Position numbers and translations under genes: made by a program
Notes under the pieces: generated by a model
Database searches by the model: none
The model's input: the letters and a program-made list of their open reading frames with translations, nothing else
What the model was told of the DNA's origin: nothing
Shown: piece after piece, positions 16,728-25,527 of the stretch
Numbering within the stretch: the first letter of the stretch is position 1
How the letters are laid out: every line of letters starts with the position of its first letter
From: Rhodoferax sp. U11-2br
GTDB lineage: Bacteria; Pseudomonadota; Gammaproteobacteria; Burkholderiales; Burkholderiaceae_C
NCBI RefSeq assembly: GCF_018619435.1
Contig: NZ_JAHFZF010000005.1
Span: 124,001-188,000 of the forward strand
Length of the DNA: 64,000 nucleotides
Direction of reading: 5' to 3'

Positions 16728-17345
16728 ATGTACTTTCGCATCCTCAATGACAGTGACAGCGGCGAGTTCAGTTACCTGCTGGCGGACCACACCCAAGACG
16801 CGGTTCTGATTGACCCGCGCGCACGCGATATCCCGGTGCTGTTGGCCTTGTTGGCCGAGCGTGACCTGCGCTTGCGCTGGGTGTTGCGAACCCATCAGCA
16901 TGATGCGTTGCACCCGCATGAGCCTGGTCTGCTGACCAAGCTGGGGGCACCCCTGGTTCAGGGCGAGGTGGCGCAGACCTCGCTGCCGTTTGGCGAGGGG
17001 ATGATCCGGGTACTGGCTACCCCTGGTCACACCCGCGGCTGTCTGAGTTTTGCCTGGCGCGACCGCGTGTTCTGTGGCGGGCTGTTGGCGGTCACGACCT
17101 GTCCCCATCAGTCCTATCCGCATGCGCCGCAGGACCTGTGGGACAGTGTCATGCAAAAAGTTTTTACACTCGCTGACGAAACCTTGCTGTTTGCCGGGCA
17201 TGAACAGCATGCGCGAGCGGTGAGCACGGTGCTGGAGCAACGGCGTTGGCATCCCTATTTTTCAGGCCTGACCCGTGACGAATTTCTGGCACAGATGGAT
17301 GCGCTGTCGCAGCGCAGCGTGCCGCCCCCATTTTTTGAGGAATGA
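16728..17345 (+). CDS. ETHE1/persulfide-dioxygenase-like MBL-fold protein with altered metal site
   Basis: A 205-aa metallo-beta-lactamase-fold protein that lines up with ETHE1-type persulfide dioxygenases along its length (SYLLADHTQDAVLIDP at the start, ATPGHTRGCLSF, FAGHEQHARAVSTV). The active site is degenerate. The usual HxHxDH reads H56-Q-H58-D-A-L-H62, and the Asp of FTGDAL, which binds the iron in ETHE1, is Gly118 (FCGGLL). His101 and His158 remain. The GCGRTDF loop is replaced by TTCPHQSYP. It may be a sensor, a differently metallated hydrolase or a dead paralogue. It shares a sigma-54-type promoter with petA and lies 3 bp before ccoG. Confidence 0.7.
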   Translation: MYFRILNDSDSGEFSYLLADHTQDAVLIDPRARDIPVLLALLAERDLRLRWVLRTHQHDALHPHEPGLLTKLGAPLVQGEVAQTSLPFGEGMIRVLATPGHTRGCLSFAWRDRVFCGGLLAVTTCPHQSYPHAPQDLWDSVMQKVFTLADETLLFAGHEQHARAVSTVLEQRRWHPYFSGLTRDEFLAQMDALSQRSVPPPFFEE

Positions 17346-17348
17346 CGA

Positions 17349-18791
17349 ATGAATGCCGAATTGAAGAATGAGAAGAAGGTGATACCCATCACCCCGGTGC
17401 CAACCGAGCCCGAGGCACAGCTGGTATCTTTGTATGCCGCCCACGAAAAAATTTACCCGCGCAGTGTCAAAGGGGTGTTTTCCAACTGGCGCTGGATCAT
17501 GGTGTGGGTGACGCAGATCATCTTCTACGGTTTGCCCTGGGTAGAGTGGGGCCAGCGCCAGGCCGTTCTGTTTGACCTGGGGGTGCGTCGTTTTTACATC
17601 TTTGGTCTGGTCTTGTATCCGCAGGACTTCATCTACCTGACCGGTTTGCTGATCATTGCCGCTTTGTCACTGTTCCTCTTCACTGCGGTGGCGGGTCGGT
17701 TGTGGTGTGGTTATGCCTGTCCGCAGACGGTCTACACCGAAATCTTTTTGTGGGTTGAGAAATTTGTGGAAGGGGACCGCTCGGCCCGCATTCGCCGGGA
17801 CGAAGGCCCGATGACCGCCGAGAAACTGGGTCGCAAAACGGCCAAACACCTGATCTGGGTGCTGATCGGGGTCTGGACCGGGTTCACCTTTGTGGGTTAT
17901 TTCACGCCCATGCAAGCCATGATGAGCCAGTTGGCGAACCTGGACTTTGGTCCCTGGGAAACATTTTGGGTGCTGTTTTACGGTTTTGCCACTTACGGCA
18001 ACGCCGGGTTCATGCGGGAACAGGTCTGTAAACACATGTGCCCCTATGCCCGTTTCCAGAGTGCGATGTTTGACAAAGACACCCTGATCGTGACCTACGA
18101 CGCCGAACGTGGCGAGCCGCGTGGTGCACGCTCCAAGAAGGCAGACCCCACCAAGCTCAACCTGGGTGCCTGTGTCGACTGCAGCCTGTGTGTGCAGGTC
18201 TGTCCGACCGGCATTGATATCCGCAAAGGATTGCAGTACGAATGTATTGGCTGTGGTGCCTGTGCCGATGTGTGTGACACCGTCATGGACAAGGTCGGCT
18301 ACCCGCGTGGTCTGGTCAAGTACTCGACCGAAAACGCCATGCTCAACAAGTGGACACAGAAGCAGACACTGCGTCATGTGTTCCGGCCGCGCATTCTGGT
18401 GTACACCGGTATTTTGCTGACGATTGTGTTGGCGATCATGGTCAGCCTGTTCACCCGCACACCGTTCAAGGTGGACGTGGTGCGTGACCGCGGTGTGATG
18501 GCGCGCGTGGTGGAAGCGGGCAAAACCGAAAACGTGTACCGCTTGCAGGTGATGAATGCCACCGAAAGTGGCCAGCGTTATCGCTTGTCGGTGGAAGGCC
18601 TGCCGGGTTTGGTGCTGACCTCGGAGGAAACGGTCAGTGTGCCCTCGACCGAGGCGCGGACCGTGCCGGTGCGTGTCCAGTTGCCATTTGAGGGTGCCAA
18701 ACCCGGCTCACACGAGATCCACTTCAAGATTGAGTCGCTGGACAGCCCGGGTGTATTGCTTGAAAAGTCCACCTTCCTCGTGCCAGAGTAA
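17349..18791 (+). CDS. ccoG: Cytochrome c oxidase accessory protein CcoG (RdxA/FixG)
   Basis: A 480-aa inner-membrane iron-sulfur protein that reduces copper for assembly of cbb3-type cytochrome oxidase. About five membrane segments, the motif WCGYACPQTVYTEIF, CKHMCPYARFQS and two 4Fe-4S clusters (CVDCSLCVQVCPTG and CIGCGACADVC) are present, with an Ig-like C-terminal domain (GQRYRLSVEGLPGLVLTSEE). Normally it sits in ccoNOPQ-ccoGHIS; here it is alone behind the ETHE1-like gene with a 3-bp gap, so its expression is probably tied to the sigma-54 promoter upstream. Confidence 0.92.
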   Translation: MNAELKNEKKVIPITPVPTEPEAQLVSLYAAHEKIYPRSVKGVFSNWRWIMVWVTQIIFYGLPWVEWGQRQAVLFDLGVRRFYIFGLVLYPQDFIYLTGLLIIAALSLFLFTAVAGRLWCGYACPQTVYTEIFLWVEKFVEGDRSARIRRDEGPMTAEKLGRKTAKHLIWVLIGVWTGFTFVGYFTPMQAMMSQLANLDFGPWETFWVLFYGFATYGNAGFMREQVCKHMCPYARFQSAMFDKDTLIVTYDAERGEPRGARSKKADPTKLNLGACVDCSLCVQVCPTGIDIRKGLQYECIGCGACADVCDTVMDKVGYPRGLVKYSTENAMLNKWTQKQTLRHVFRPRILVYTGILLTIVLAIMVSLFTRTPFKVDVVRDRGVMARVVEAGKTENVYRLQVMNATESGQRYRLSVEGLPGLVLTSEETVSVPSTEARTVPVRVQLPFEGAKPGSHEIHFKIESLDSPGVLLEKSTFLVPE

Positions 18792-18927
18792 GCGCCACTT
18801 TGTACGTGTTTGTCTTGTTGTCAGCTGTTGTCATCGGCGCCCATCTGGCTGAGCTGGGTGGCCATGGGCGGGTGACATCGTTCTGGCTGATGCCTGCTTC
18901 CGTCATGGCGACAACCCAAGGCTAAGT

Positions 18928-19725
18928 GTGGCGCAGATGATGTGGGTTGCATTGTTGGGCACGGTGATCGGCCTGGTGTTGGCCTTCACTGGCGCAGGGG
19001 GTGGCATTCTGTCGGTGCCTTTGCTGGTGTTTGGACTGCATCTGTCGGTGCAGCAAGCAGCCCCCATCGGGATGCTGGCGGTGTTCGCCGCGGCCTCGCT
19101 GGGGGCCGTCTTGGCCTGGCGTGAAGCGCTGGTGCGCTACCGTGCTGCGGCCTTGATGGGCGCAGCGGGTATGGTGATGGCTCCGTTCGGCGTTTTTCTG
19201 GCGCAACACATCCCCAATCGGCCTTTGATCGTGGCTTTCTCCGCCGTGCTGTTGTACAGCGCCTGGCGCAGTCTTGCTGCCCCAGCCACCACCCAGGCGC
19301 GAGCGCCTTGTGTGCTGAGCTCCGTGGACCAGCGCTTGATTTGGACACGCCCGTGTGCCCAGGTGTTGGCGGGCACCGGCCTGTTGTCGGGTTTGCTCAG
19401 TGGTTTGCTGGGGGTCGGCGGTGGTTTTGTGATCGTGCCAGCCCTGTCGCGTTACACCAATCTGAGCATTCGCAGTGTGCACGCCACCTCGTTGGCGGTG
19501 ATGGCGCTGGTGTCTTTGAGTGGCGTGGTGTCTGCCACTGCACACGGTGCCATGAACTGGGCCATTGCGCTGCCGTTTGCCGCTGGCGCCATCGTGGCGC
19601 TGCTGGCTGGCAGGCGGTTGGCCAGCCGGGTCCACCCCACGCGTCTGCAACAAGTGTTTGCCTGGTTTTGTGTCGGGGTGGCGGTGTTGATGCTGGCCCG
19701 GGCGGGAGGTCTGCTGCCGGTGTGA
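18928..19725 (+). CDS. TauE/SafE (TSUP) family anion exporter
   Basis: A 265-aa inner-membrane protein with about eight hydrophobic segments. Typical features are the Gly-rich start VIGLVLAFTGAGGGILSVPLLVF and the repeat in the second half LSGLLSGLLGVGGGFVIVPAL. The family exports sulfite, sulfoacetate or similar organosulfur anions. A GTG start at 18928 is used. It comes 136 bp after ccoG; in the context of a FisR-like regulator and an ETHE1-like protein, sulfite or thiosulfate export is a reasonable guess. Confidence 0.8.
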   Translation: MAQMMWVALLGTVIGLVLAFTGAGGGILSVPLLVFGLHLSVQQAAPIGMLAVFAAASLGAVLAWREALVRYRAAALMGAAGMVMAPFGVFLAQHIPNRPLIVAFSAVLLYSAWRSLAAPATTQARAPCVLSSVDQRLIWTRPCAQVLAGTGLLSGLLSGLLGVGGGFVIVPALSRYTNLSIRSVHATSLAVMALVSLSGVVSATAHGAMNWAIALPFAAGAIVALLAGRRLASRVHPTRLQQVFAWFCVGVAVLMLARAGGLLPV

Positions 19726-19764
19726 GGGCGCCACTTACAATGGTTTCAGACACAAGGTGGACGC

Positions 19765-20538
19765 ATGAAAATTCTGATATCAAACGACGATGGCTTTCAG
19801 GCACCGGGCATCGTGGCCTTGTATGAGGCCCTCAAAGACGTGGCCGAGGTCGAGGTGGTGGCCCCGGAACACAACAACAGCGCCAAGTCCAATGCGCTGA
19901 CGCTGCATTCACCCTTGTATGTGCACCGGGCGGCCAACGGGTTCCGGTATGTCAATGGCACACCGGCCGACTGCCTGCACATCGCCCTGACGGGGCTGCT
20001 GGACTACCGGCCGGACCTGGTGGTGTCGGGCATCAACAACGGCGCCAACATGGGTGACGACACCATTTACTCGGGCACCGTGGGTGCGGCGATGGAAGGT
20101 TACCTGTTTGGCATTCCCTCGATCGCCTTTTCCCAGGTCCAGCGTGACTGGTTGCACCTGGACGCCGCGGCCCGCAAGGCACGTGACCTGGTGCTACAGA
20201 TGTCGCAGCAGAATCTGCTGGGCAGCAGCGCCTGGCTGCTCAATGTCAACATCCCCAACTTGCCCGAAGATCAGTTGGGCCATGTCAAGTTGTGCCGTCT
20301 GGGGCGGCGTCATGCGGCTGAGCCGGTCATCACCCAACTCAGCCCACGCAATGAAACCATGTACTGGATCGGTGCCGCTGGCGCGGCCAAAGACGATGCC
20401 GATGGCACCGACTTTCACGCCACCGCACAGGGCCATATCGCGATCACCCCCCTCAAGATCGACCTGACCGACCACGACAGCCTGGGCTACTGGGCGCAGA
20501 CTGCCGCGCGCCTGGCTGCGGGCATGGGGCCGGGTTGA
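19765..20538 (+). CDS. surE: 5'-nucleotidase SurE
   Basis: Metal-dependent nucleoside monophosphatase of the cytoplasm (257 aa). The metal motif [10 protein letters not shown] (residues 6-15), [11 protein letters not shown], the NGTPADC segment and [23 protein letters not shown] are all present. It leads the surE-pcm-nlpD group, with the pcm start overlapping its stop codon. Confidence 0.96.
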   Translation: MKILISNDDGFQAPGIVALYEALKDVAEVEVVAPEHNNSAKSNALTLHSPLYVHRAANGFRYVNGTPADCLHIALTGLLDYRPDLVVSGINNGANMGDDTIYSGTVGAAMEGYLFGIPSIAFSQVQRDWLHLDAAARKARDLVLQMSQQNLLGSSAWLLNVNIPNLPEDQLGHVKLCRLGRRHAAEPVITQLSPRNETMYWIGAAGAAKDDADGTDFHATAQGHIAITPLKIDLTDHDSLGYWAQTAARLAAGMGPG

Positions 20539-21332
20539 TGACGAGCCATCGTCAGGCGGGTGTCAAAGCCCGGCCAGGCTTTCCGGCGCGTCTGGGGCCA
20601 ATCCAGACCGCAGTACCACCGCCACCAGCTGTAAGCCGGTTGGCCAGCCACCGTCCCGCACCTGCACCGACCGGGCTGGGCATGGATTCGAGTGCGGTGC
20701 GTTTGAGCATGGTCAACAAACTGGCGCAACAAGGCATCTCGGACAAGCGTGTGCTGGTCGCTTTGGGGCAGGTGGAGCGGCACCGGTTTGTGGATTCCGC
20801 GCTGGTCAACCAGGCGTATGAAGACACCAGCCTGCCGATTGGGCTGGGCCAGACCATTTCCAAGCCGGGTGTGGTGTCGCGCATGTTGGAGCTGTTGCTG
20901 CAGGGCCAGACTTCTCGCCTGGGGCGGGTGCTGGAAATCGGCACTGGCTGTGGTTACCAGGCCGCTTTGCTGAGTCATTTGTGCAGCGAGGTGTATTCGA
21001 TCGAGCGGCTGCGCGGTTTGCATGACAAAGCACGCGACAACCTGCGGCCTTTCCGTCTGGCCAATGTGCATTTGTTGTTTGGTGACGGGATGCTGGGGTA
21101 TGCCAAGGGTGCCCCGTACGCAGGCATCATTGCCGCTGCAGGGGGTGAAGCCTTGCCAACTTGCTGGCTGGATCAGTTGGCGGTGGGCGGGCGCTTGGTG
21201 GCGCCAGTGGCGGCTGGAGCGCAGAGCCCCGGGCGCCAGGCTTTGGTGGTGGTTGACAAGACCCCACAAGGCCTACGCCAGACCGTGATGGAGGCGGTTC
21301 ATTTCGTCCCTTTAAAATCGGGTATTGCATGA
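20538..21332 (+). CDS. pcm: Protein-L-isoaspartate O-methyltransferase
   Basis: SAM-dependent repair enzyme (264 aa) that methylates isoaspartyl residues in damaged proteins. Class I methyltransferase motif I is VLEIGTGCGYQAALLSHL. Substrate-side motifs are QTISKPGVVSRMLELL and the late IIAAAGGEALP. The first 50 residues form a basic, Pro-rich extension before the catalytic domain, which is longer than in E. coli Pcm; an internal start such as the Met of LGMDSSAVR cannot be excluded. ATG overlaps the surE stop. Confidence 0.93.
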   Translation: MTSHRQAGVKARPGFPARLGPIQTAVPPPPAVSRLASHRPAPAPTGLGMDSSAVRLSMVNKLAQQGISDKRVLVALGQVERHRFVDSALVNQAYEDTSLPIGLGQTISKPGVVSRMLELLLQGQTSRLGRVLEIGTGCGYQAALLSHLCSEVYSIERLRGLHDKARDNLRPFRLANVHLLFGDGMLGYAKGAPYAGIIAAAGGEALPTCWLDQLAVGGRLVAPVAAGAQSPGRQALVVVDKTPQGLRQTVMEAVHFVPLKSGIA

Positions 21333-21342
21333 CAGGATGTTT

Positions 21343-22200
21343 ATGATGCGTGAGTTTCGACGAATTGGTTGGGGGATGGGTCTGGCGTTGTTGACGCTGG
21401 TGCTGGTGGGTTGTGGTTCAAAGACCCTCAACCGCGCACCGGTGGAGGACCGACCGCTCAGGCAGGGCGCACCCACTGCGCCTACTCCGACCGTGATAGC
21501 GCCGGTCAATCAGCCACCAGGTTTTGAGAATGCGGGTAAGCCGGGCTACTACACCGTCAAACCCGGCGACACCTTGCTGAGAATCTCCCTGGAACATGGC
21601 CAGAGCATGCAGGAGGTGGTGCGCTGGAACCAGCTAGAAAACCCCAACCGCATCGAGGTGGGTCAGGTGCTGCGTGTGGTGCCACCCGTCAGCAGCGAAG
21701 TGGTGGTTAAACCGGTCACCAAACCACAGGTGGTCGCCACACCCGCGTCGGCACCCCAGGCTACGGCCTCCGAACCCGCAACTCCGGCATCGGCGCCAGC
21801 CAGTGCCGCGAGCAAGCCAGCCCTGGCAGAAGACGACATCAACTGGATCTGGCCCGCCAACGGCACGATTTTGGCCGGATTTGACGATGTCAAGAACAAG
21901 GGTGTGGACATTGGTGGCAAGGCTGGAGAACCCGTCTTGGCTGCCGCCGACGGTCGGGTGGTGTACGTGGGCGCTGGCCTGCGTGGTTATGGCAACCTGA
22001 TCATCCTCAAACACAACAACGTCTATCTGACCGCTTACGCCCACAACCAGACCTTGCTGGTCAAGGAAGACCAGTCGGTGCTCAAGGGGCAGAAGATTGC
22101 CGAGATGGGCAGCAGTGACGCCGACCGTGTCAAGCTGCACTTTGAGGTGCGCCGCCAAGGCAAGCCGGTTGACCCCACCAAATACCTGCCAGCCCGTTAA
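21343..22200 (+). CDS. nlpD: NlpD-type LysM/M23 lipoprotein, amidase activator
   Basis: Outer-membrane lipoprotein (285 aa) involved in cell-wall splitting at division. A lipoprotein signal ends LVLVGC. One LysM domain follows ([20 protein letters not shown] to [10 protein letters not shown]), then a Pro/Ala/Ser linker and a C-terminal LytM/M23 domain ([20 protein letters not shown] to [19 protein letters not shown]). The zinc-site residues of active M23 peptidases are partly missing ([12 protein letters not shown] instead of HxxxD), as in NlpD/EnvC activators, so it is probably non-catalytic. The ATG at 21343 follows ACAGG; 21337 and 21346 are alternatives. Confidence 0.9.
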   Translation: MMREFRRIGWGMGLALLTLVLVGCGSKTLNRAPVEDRPLRQGAPTAPTPTVIAPVNQPPGFENAGKPGYYTVKPGDTLLRISLEHGQSMQEVVRWNQLENPNRIEVGQVLRVVPPVSSEVVVKPVTKPQVVATPASAPQATASEPATPASAPASAASKPALAEDDINWIWPANGTILAGFDDVKNKGVDIGGKAGEPVLAAADGRVVYVGAGLRGYGNLIILKHNNVYLTAYAHNQTLLVKEDQSVLKGQKIAEMGSSDADRVKLHFEVRRQGKPVDPTKYLPAR

Positions 22201-22256
22201 GTGGTGTCCCGGCTCGGCCGGGCTTGACGTTGCACGTCATTTTTTGCCTTGATTCC

Positions 22257-23696
22257 ATGACAGATACAAACGAAACAACCGCTGTGGCGGCATATCCTGA
22301 CCATTGGCTGCAGGTCGAATCCCTCGACCTGGACGCCCAAGGTGTGGCCCACAAGGCCGATGGCAAGGTGGTTTTTATTGAAGGTGCTCTGCCTTTTGAG
22401 TGGGTCAGCGCCAACATCAACCGCCACAAGAACAACTGGGAGCAGGGCACACTGACCCAGATCCATCGCGCCTCATCCCAGCGTGTGCAGCCCGGTTGCC
22501 CGCATTTTGGCCTGCACACCGGCGCCTGTGGTGGCTGCAAGATGCAGCACTTGCACAGCGCCGCGCAGGTGGCGGTCAAACAACGTGCCCTGGAAGACAA
22601 CTTGTGGCATCTGGGCAAAGTCAAGCCCGAGCAGATGCTGCGACCGATCGAGGGGCCGACCTGGGGCTACCGCTACCGGGCTCGTTTGTCGGTGCGTTTT
22701 GTCCGCAAAAAAGGCACGGTGTTGATTGGTTTTCATGAGCGCAAAAGCCGTTATGTGGCTGACATGGCGGTCTGCCCGGTGTTGCCACCGCAAGTCAGTG
22801 CGATGCTGATGCCATTGCGCGACCTGATTGGCTCACTCGACGCGGTGGAAACCTGCCCGCAGATTGAGCTGGCTTGTGGCGACAAGGTGATTGCCCTGGT
22901 GCTGCGGCATCTGGAGCCCCTCAGCCAGGCAGATTTACAGCGCTTGCGTGTTTTTGCGGCAGCCAACCCGCCGGTTCAGTGGTGGCTGCAATCCAAGGGC
23001 CCGGAGACAGTGTGTCTGCTCGACGAAGGGGGCGAGGCGCTGTCTTACGCGTTGCCTGAGTTTGGCATCACCATGCCGTTTAAACCGACGGATTTCACCC
23101 AAGTCAACCCGCAGATCAACCGGGTGCTTGTGTCGCGGGCTTTGCGTTTGCTCGATGCACAACACAACGAACGTGTGATTGACTGGTTTTGTGGTTTGGG
23201 CAACTTCACCTTGCCCATCGCCACCCAGGCGGCGGAGGTCTTGGGCATTGAGGGCAGCGAGGTGCTGGTCGCACGCGCGCTTCAGAACTATGAAGAAAAT
23301 CGTGCTCAAGCCCTTATCAATAAAGGGCTATGCACTACTTCTTTTGTAGCTCGCAACCTGTTTGAGATCACCCCGGAGATGTTGGTGAAGGACGGCGTGG
23401 CGGACAAATGGCTGGTGGATCCGCCGCGTGAAGGTGCGTTTGCTCTGGCGCTGGCCTTGGCCGAACTGCACCGGCAACGCCTGGGTACCTCCGAATTGCC
23501 ACCGACCCCGGGTGCTCAGGCCTGGACGCCACCCAAACGCATTGTGTATGTGAGTTGCAATCCGTCGACCCTGGCGCGGGATGCAGGTCTGCTGGTGCAT
23601 CAGGCGGGTTACCGCTGCACTGCTGCAGGTGTGGTCAACATGTTCCCGCACACAGCGCATGTGGAGAGCATGGCCGTTTTTGACTTGGCCGCGTAA
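22257..23696 (+). CDS. rlmD: 23S rRNA (uracil-1939-C5) methyltransferase RlmD
   Basis: SAM-dependent RNA methyltransferase (479 aa). A TRAM-like N-terminus is followed by an iron-sulfur motif ([17 protein letters not shown]), the SAM site [16 protein letters not shown] and the catalytic motif region [14 protein letters not shown], where Cys is the nucleophile. Near residues 346-366 the sequence [20 protein letters not shown] is encoded by a stretch that matches the window's palindromic repeat, in frame, between the SAM motif and the substrate motif. It occupies the place after nlpD that rpoS holds in many proteobacteria. Confidence 0.92.
   Translation: MTDTNETTAVAAYPDHWLQVESLDLDAQGVAHKADGKVVFIEGALPFEWVSANINRHKNNWEQGTLTQIHRASSQRVQPGCPHFGLHTGACGGCKMQHLHSAAQVAVKQRALEDNLWHLGKVKPEQMLRPIEGPTWGYRYRARLSVRFVRKKGTVLIGFHERKSRYVADMAVCPVLPPQVSAMLMPLRDLIGSLDAVETCPQIELACGDKVIALVLRHLEPLSQADLQRLRVFAAANPPVQWWLQSKGPETVCLLDEGGEALSYALPEFGITMPFKPTDFTQVNPQINRVLVSRALRLLDAQHNERVIDWFCGLGNFTLPIATQAAEVLGIEGSEVLVARALQNYEENRAQALINKGLCTTSFVARNLFEITPEMLVKDGVADKWLVDPPREGAFALALALAELHRQRLGTSELPPTPGAQAWTPPKRIVYVSCNPSTLARDAGLLVHQAGYRCTAAGVVNMFPHTAHVESMAVFDLAA
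23296..23353 (+). repeat. In-frame copy of the palindromic repeat inside rlmD
   Basis: GAAAATCGTGCTCAAGCCCT followed by TATCAATAAAGGGCTATGCA and TGTAGCTCGC. This resembles intergenic copy E at 60872-60915 (GAAAATAGGCATCTAGCCCT, TATTAAATAAGGGCTAGTAGCTC) in its left flank, both arms and right flank. It is read as [19 protein letters not shown] without breaking the frame. Confidence 0.65.
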
Positions 23697-23746
23697 GACG
23701 CGGGTTTGTTGACGGGCTCACCTTGTGTACCTGGGCAAACCAGGTG

Positions 23747-24091
23747 TCACTTGGTTTTGGCTTTGGCCTTTGGTTTGGGTTCTTCGATGACTTCTTCGAC
23801 CGGTGCTGAGGCCGCTGCCGCAGGTGCCACAATCTCGGCGCGCTGACCTTCCAGCTTGTTTTCCCGCATATAGGCGTCCATTTCCAGCCAGCCTGCGTAA
23901 ATGGCCGCCTTGTTGACCCCTTTGTTCAGGGCATAACAGTCTTCGATGCCGCGCAGGCCATTGCGGCAAGCGGCACCAACGGCTTTGGCTTCTGCCTCTT
24001 TTTGGGCAATTCTGGGGTCCGGCCCCAGGCCCAGCAGGTCGCAGCCGACCAGCAGCAAGGCCACACAAAGGATCAGCAAGCGTCTGGACAT
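23747..24091 (-). CDS. Small lipoprotein, hypothetical
   Basis: A 114-aa product from ATG 24091. The lipobox ILCVALLLVGC indicates a lipid-anchored envelope protein. The mature part is largely helical (IAQKEAEAKAVGAACRNGLRGIEDCYALNKG, with two Cys that may form a disulfide) and ends in an Ala/Pro/Lys-rich tail PKPKAKAKTK. The stretch CRNGLRGIEDCYALN looks conserved in style, but I do not recognise a family. Convergent with rlmD. Confidence 0.6.
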   Translation of the reverse strand: MSRRLLILCVALLLVGCDLLGLGPDPRIAQKEAEAKAVGAACRNGLRGIEDCYALNKGVNKAAIYAGWLEMDAYMRENKLEGQRAEIVAPAAAASAPVEEVIEEPKPKAKAKTK

Positions 24092-24170
24092 AGGGTGAAG
24101 CGCAAAAGGGGAGTGAATCGGCAAAGGGTGATTTTGATTCAACCACGACGCCCCATCCACAAAACAAGAA

Positions 24171-24192
24171 AAAAGGCCCGGATGGGCCTTTT
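24171..24192. terminator. Terminator between BI-1 gene and lipoprotein gene
   Basis: AAAAGGCCCGGATGGGCCTTTT: arms AAAAGGCCC / GGGCCTTTT with a 4-nt loop and T/A runs on both sides, a bidirectional intrinsic terminator. It ends the minus-strand BI-1 gene. Confidence 0.8.
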
Positions 24193-24223
24193 GTTCTGAC
24201 GCTTGGGGCGTGCGGGGAGCAGA

Positions 24224-24919
24224 TCAGTCGCGTTCGCCGCCCATGATGCCCAGCAGGGCCAGCAGGCTCTGGAACACGTTGATGATGTCCAGATAGAGTG
24301 CCAGAGTGGCGCTGATGTAGTTGGTTTCACCGCCGTCGATGATGCGCTTGAGGTCGTACAGCATGTAGGCGCTGAACACACCAATCGCCATCACCGAGAT
24401 CGCCATCATGCCTGCGGTGGAGCCCACAAACACGTTGATGATGCCACCCACCATGATAGCCAGTGCACCCACAAACAGCCACTTGCCCATGCCGGAAAGG
24501 TCACGTTTGATCACGCTGGAGAGGCTGGCCATGGCAAAAAACACACCGGCCGTGCCACCAAAGGCGGTCATCACCAGTTCCGGACCATTCTTGAAGCCCA
24601 GCACCATGGCAATCATGCGCGACAACATCAGACCCATGAAAAAGGTGAAACCCAGCAGCACCGGCACACCAGCGGCCGAATTCTTGGTTTTCTCAATGGC
24701 GAAGATGAAACCAAACGCCCCACCCAAGAACAGGATCAATCCCAGACCACCACCCAAAGATTGGGTGATGCCTGTCGCGACACCTAACCATGCACCCAAA
24801 ACGGTTGGCACCAGGCTGAGTGCCAGCAACCAATAGGTGTTGCGCAAGACGCGGTTGCGCTGTTGTGCACCAGCGTTCAAGCCGTAGCTGCGGTCAATCG
24901 ATTGAATGTGATCGGTCAT
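24224..24919 (-). CDS. Bax inhibitor-1/YccA family membrane protein
   Basis: A 231-aa inner-membrane protein with seven hydrophobic segments, ending FQSLLALLGIMGGERD, the typical BI-1 tail where ALYLDIINVFQSLL precedes a conserved terminal Asp. Bacterial relatives (YccA, YbhL) modulate FtsH proteolysis or calcium leak; the role here is not known. It is a single gene with its own terminator. Confidence 0.9.
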   Translation of the reverse strand: MTDHIQSIDRSYGLNAGAQQRNRVLRNTYWLLALSLVPTVLGAWLGVATGITQSLGGGLGLILFLGGAFGFIFAIEKTKNSAAGVPVLLGFTFFMGLMLSRMIAMVLGFKNGPELVMTAFGGTAGVFFAMASLSSVIKRDLSGMGKWLFVGALAIMVGGIINVFVGSTAGMMAISVMAIGVFSAYMLYDLKRIIDGGETNYISATLALYLDIINVFQSLLALLGIMGGERD

Positions 24920-25104
24920 ACCAATACTCCTTTACTGCCGGAAAACATGAAGACGCGCAGAGTTTAAGCGTGGGCAGGCACTCTTTCCAAAAAAGCGGAT
25001 GCAAGTTCCTACTTTTCGTGAGGCTACTTGTGACCTGAACAGAGGCACAGCGCTGCTTGAACGCCGTTATGCTTGACGTTTTAGCTCATGAAAAAGTTCT
25101 GTTG

Positions 25105-25512
25105 ATGAAAACCAAAATGTTTCTTGAAATGTCCGATGTCAAGCAAATTGCTGCAGCTGCTGAAGCCGAGGCGCTGCGCAACCAATGGGCGGTGACGATT
25201 GCCATCGTGGATGACGGTGGCCATTTGTTGTGGTTGCAGCGCCTGGACGGTGCACCCGCATTGACCGCCCACATCGCGCCAGCCAAGGCCCATACTGCCG
25301 CCTTGGGTCGGCGTGAGAGCAAGGCCTATGAAGACATCGTGAACGGGGGGCGCACTGCCTTCTTGAGTGTGCCTGCGGTAGACGGTTTGTTGGAAGGTGC
25401 AGTGCCGATCCTGAAGGATGGGTTGTGCCTGGGTGCGGTGGGTGTCAGCGGTGTCAAGTCCAGCGAGGATGCACAAATCGCACGAGCGGGTATTGCCGCT
25501 TTGGCCCTCTGA
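25105..25512 (+). CDS. GlcG/HbpS-family heme-binding-like protein
   Basis: A 135-aa cytoplasmic protein of the GlcG/HbpS fold (DUF336). Typical features are the opening SDVKQIAAAAEAEALRNQW, VTIAIVDDGGHLLWLQRLDGA, and a Gly-rich end GLCLGAVGVSGVKSSEDAQIARAGIAAL. Relatives bind heme, cobalamin or small organic ligands; function here is unknown. The start is set at ATG 25105 by similarity to family N-termini, although the frame is open 16 codons upstream. Convergent with a TonB-like gene. Confidence 0.75.
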   Translation: MKTKMFLEMSDVKQIAAAAEAEALRNQWAVTIAIVDDGGHLLWLQRLDGAPALTAHIAPAKAHTAALGRRESKAYEDIVNGGRTAFLSVPAVDGLLEGAVPILKDGLCLGAVGVSGVKSSEDAQIARAGIAALAL

Positions 25513-25527
25513 CCAACACGGTTGTGG

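Noticed and set aside
18804..18925. Open stretch of about 40 codons (YVFVLLSAVVIGAHLAELGG...) between ccoG and the TSUP gene
   Set aside because: No ribosome binding site or good start, no family resemblance; hydrophobic character alone is weak evidence in GC-rich DNA.
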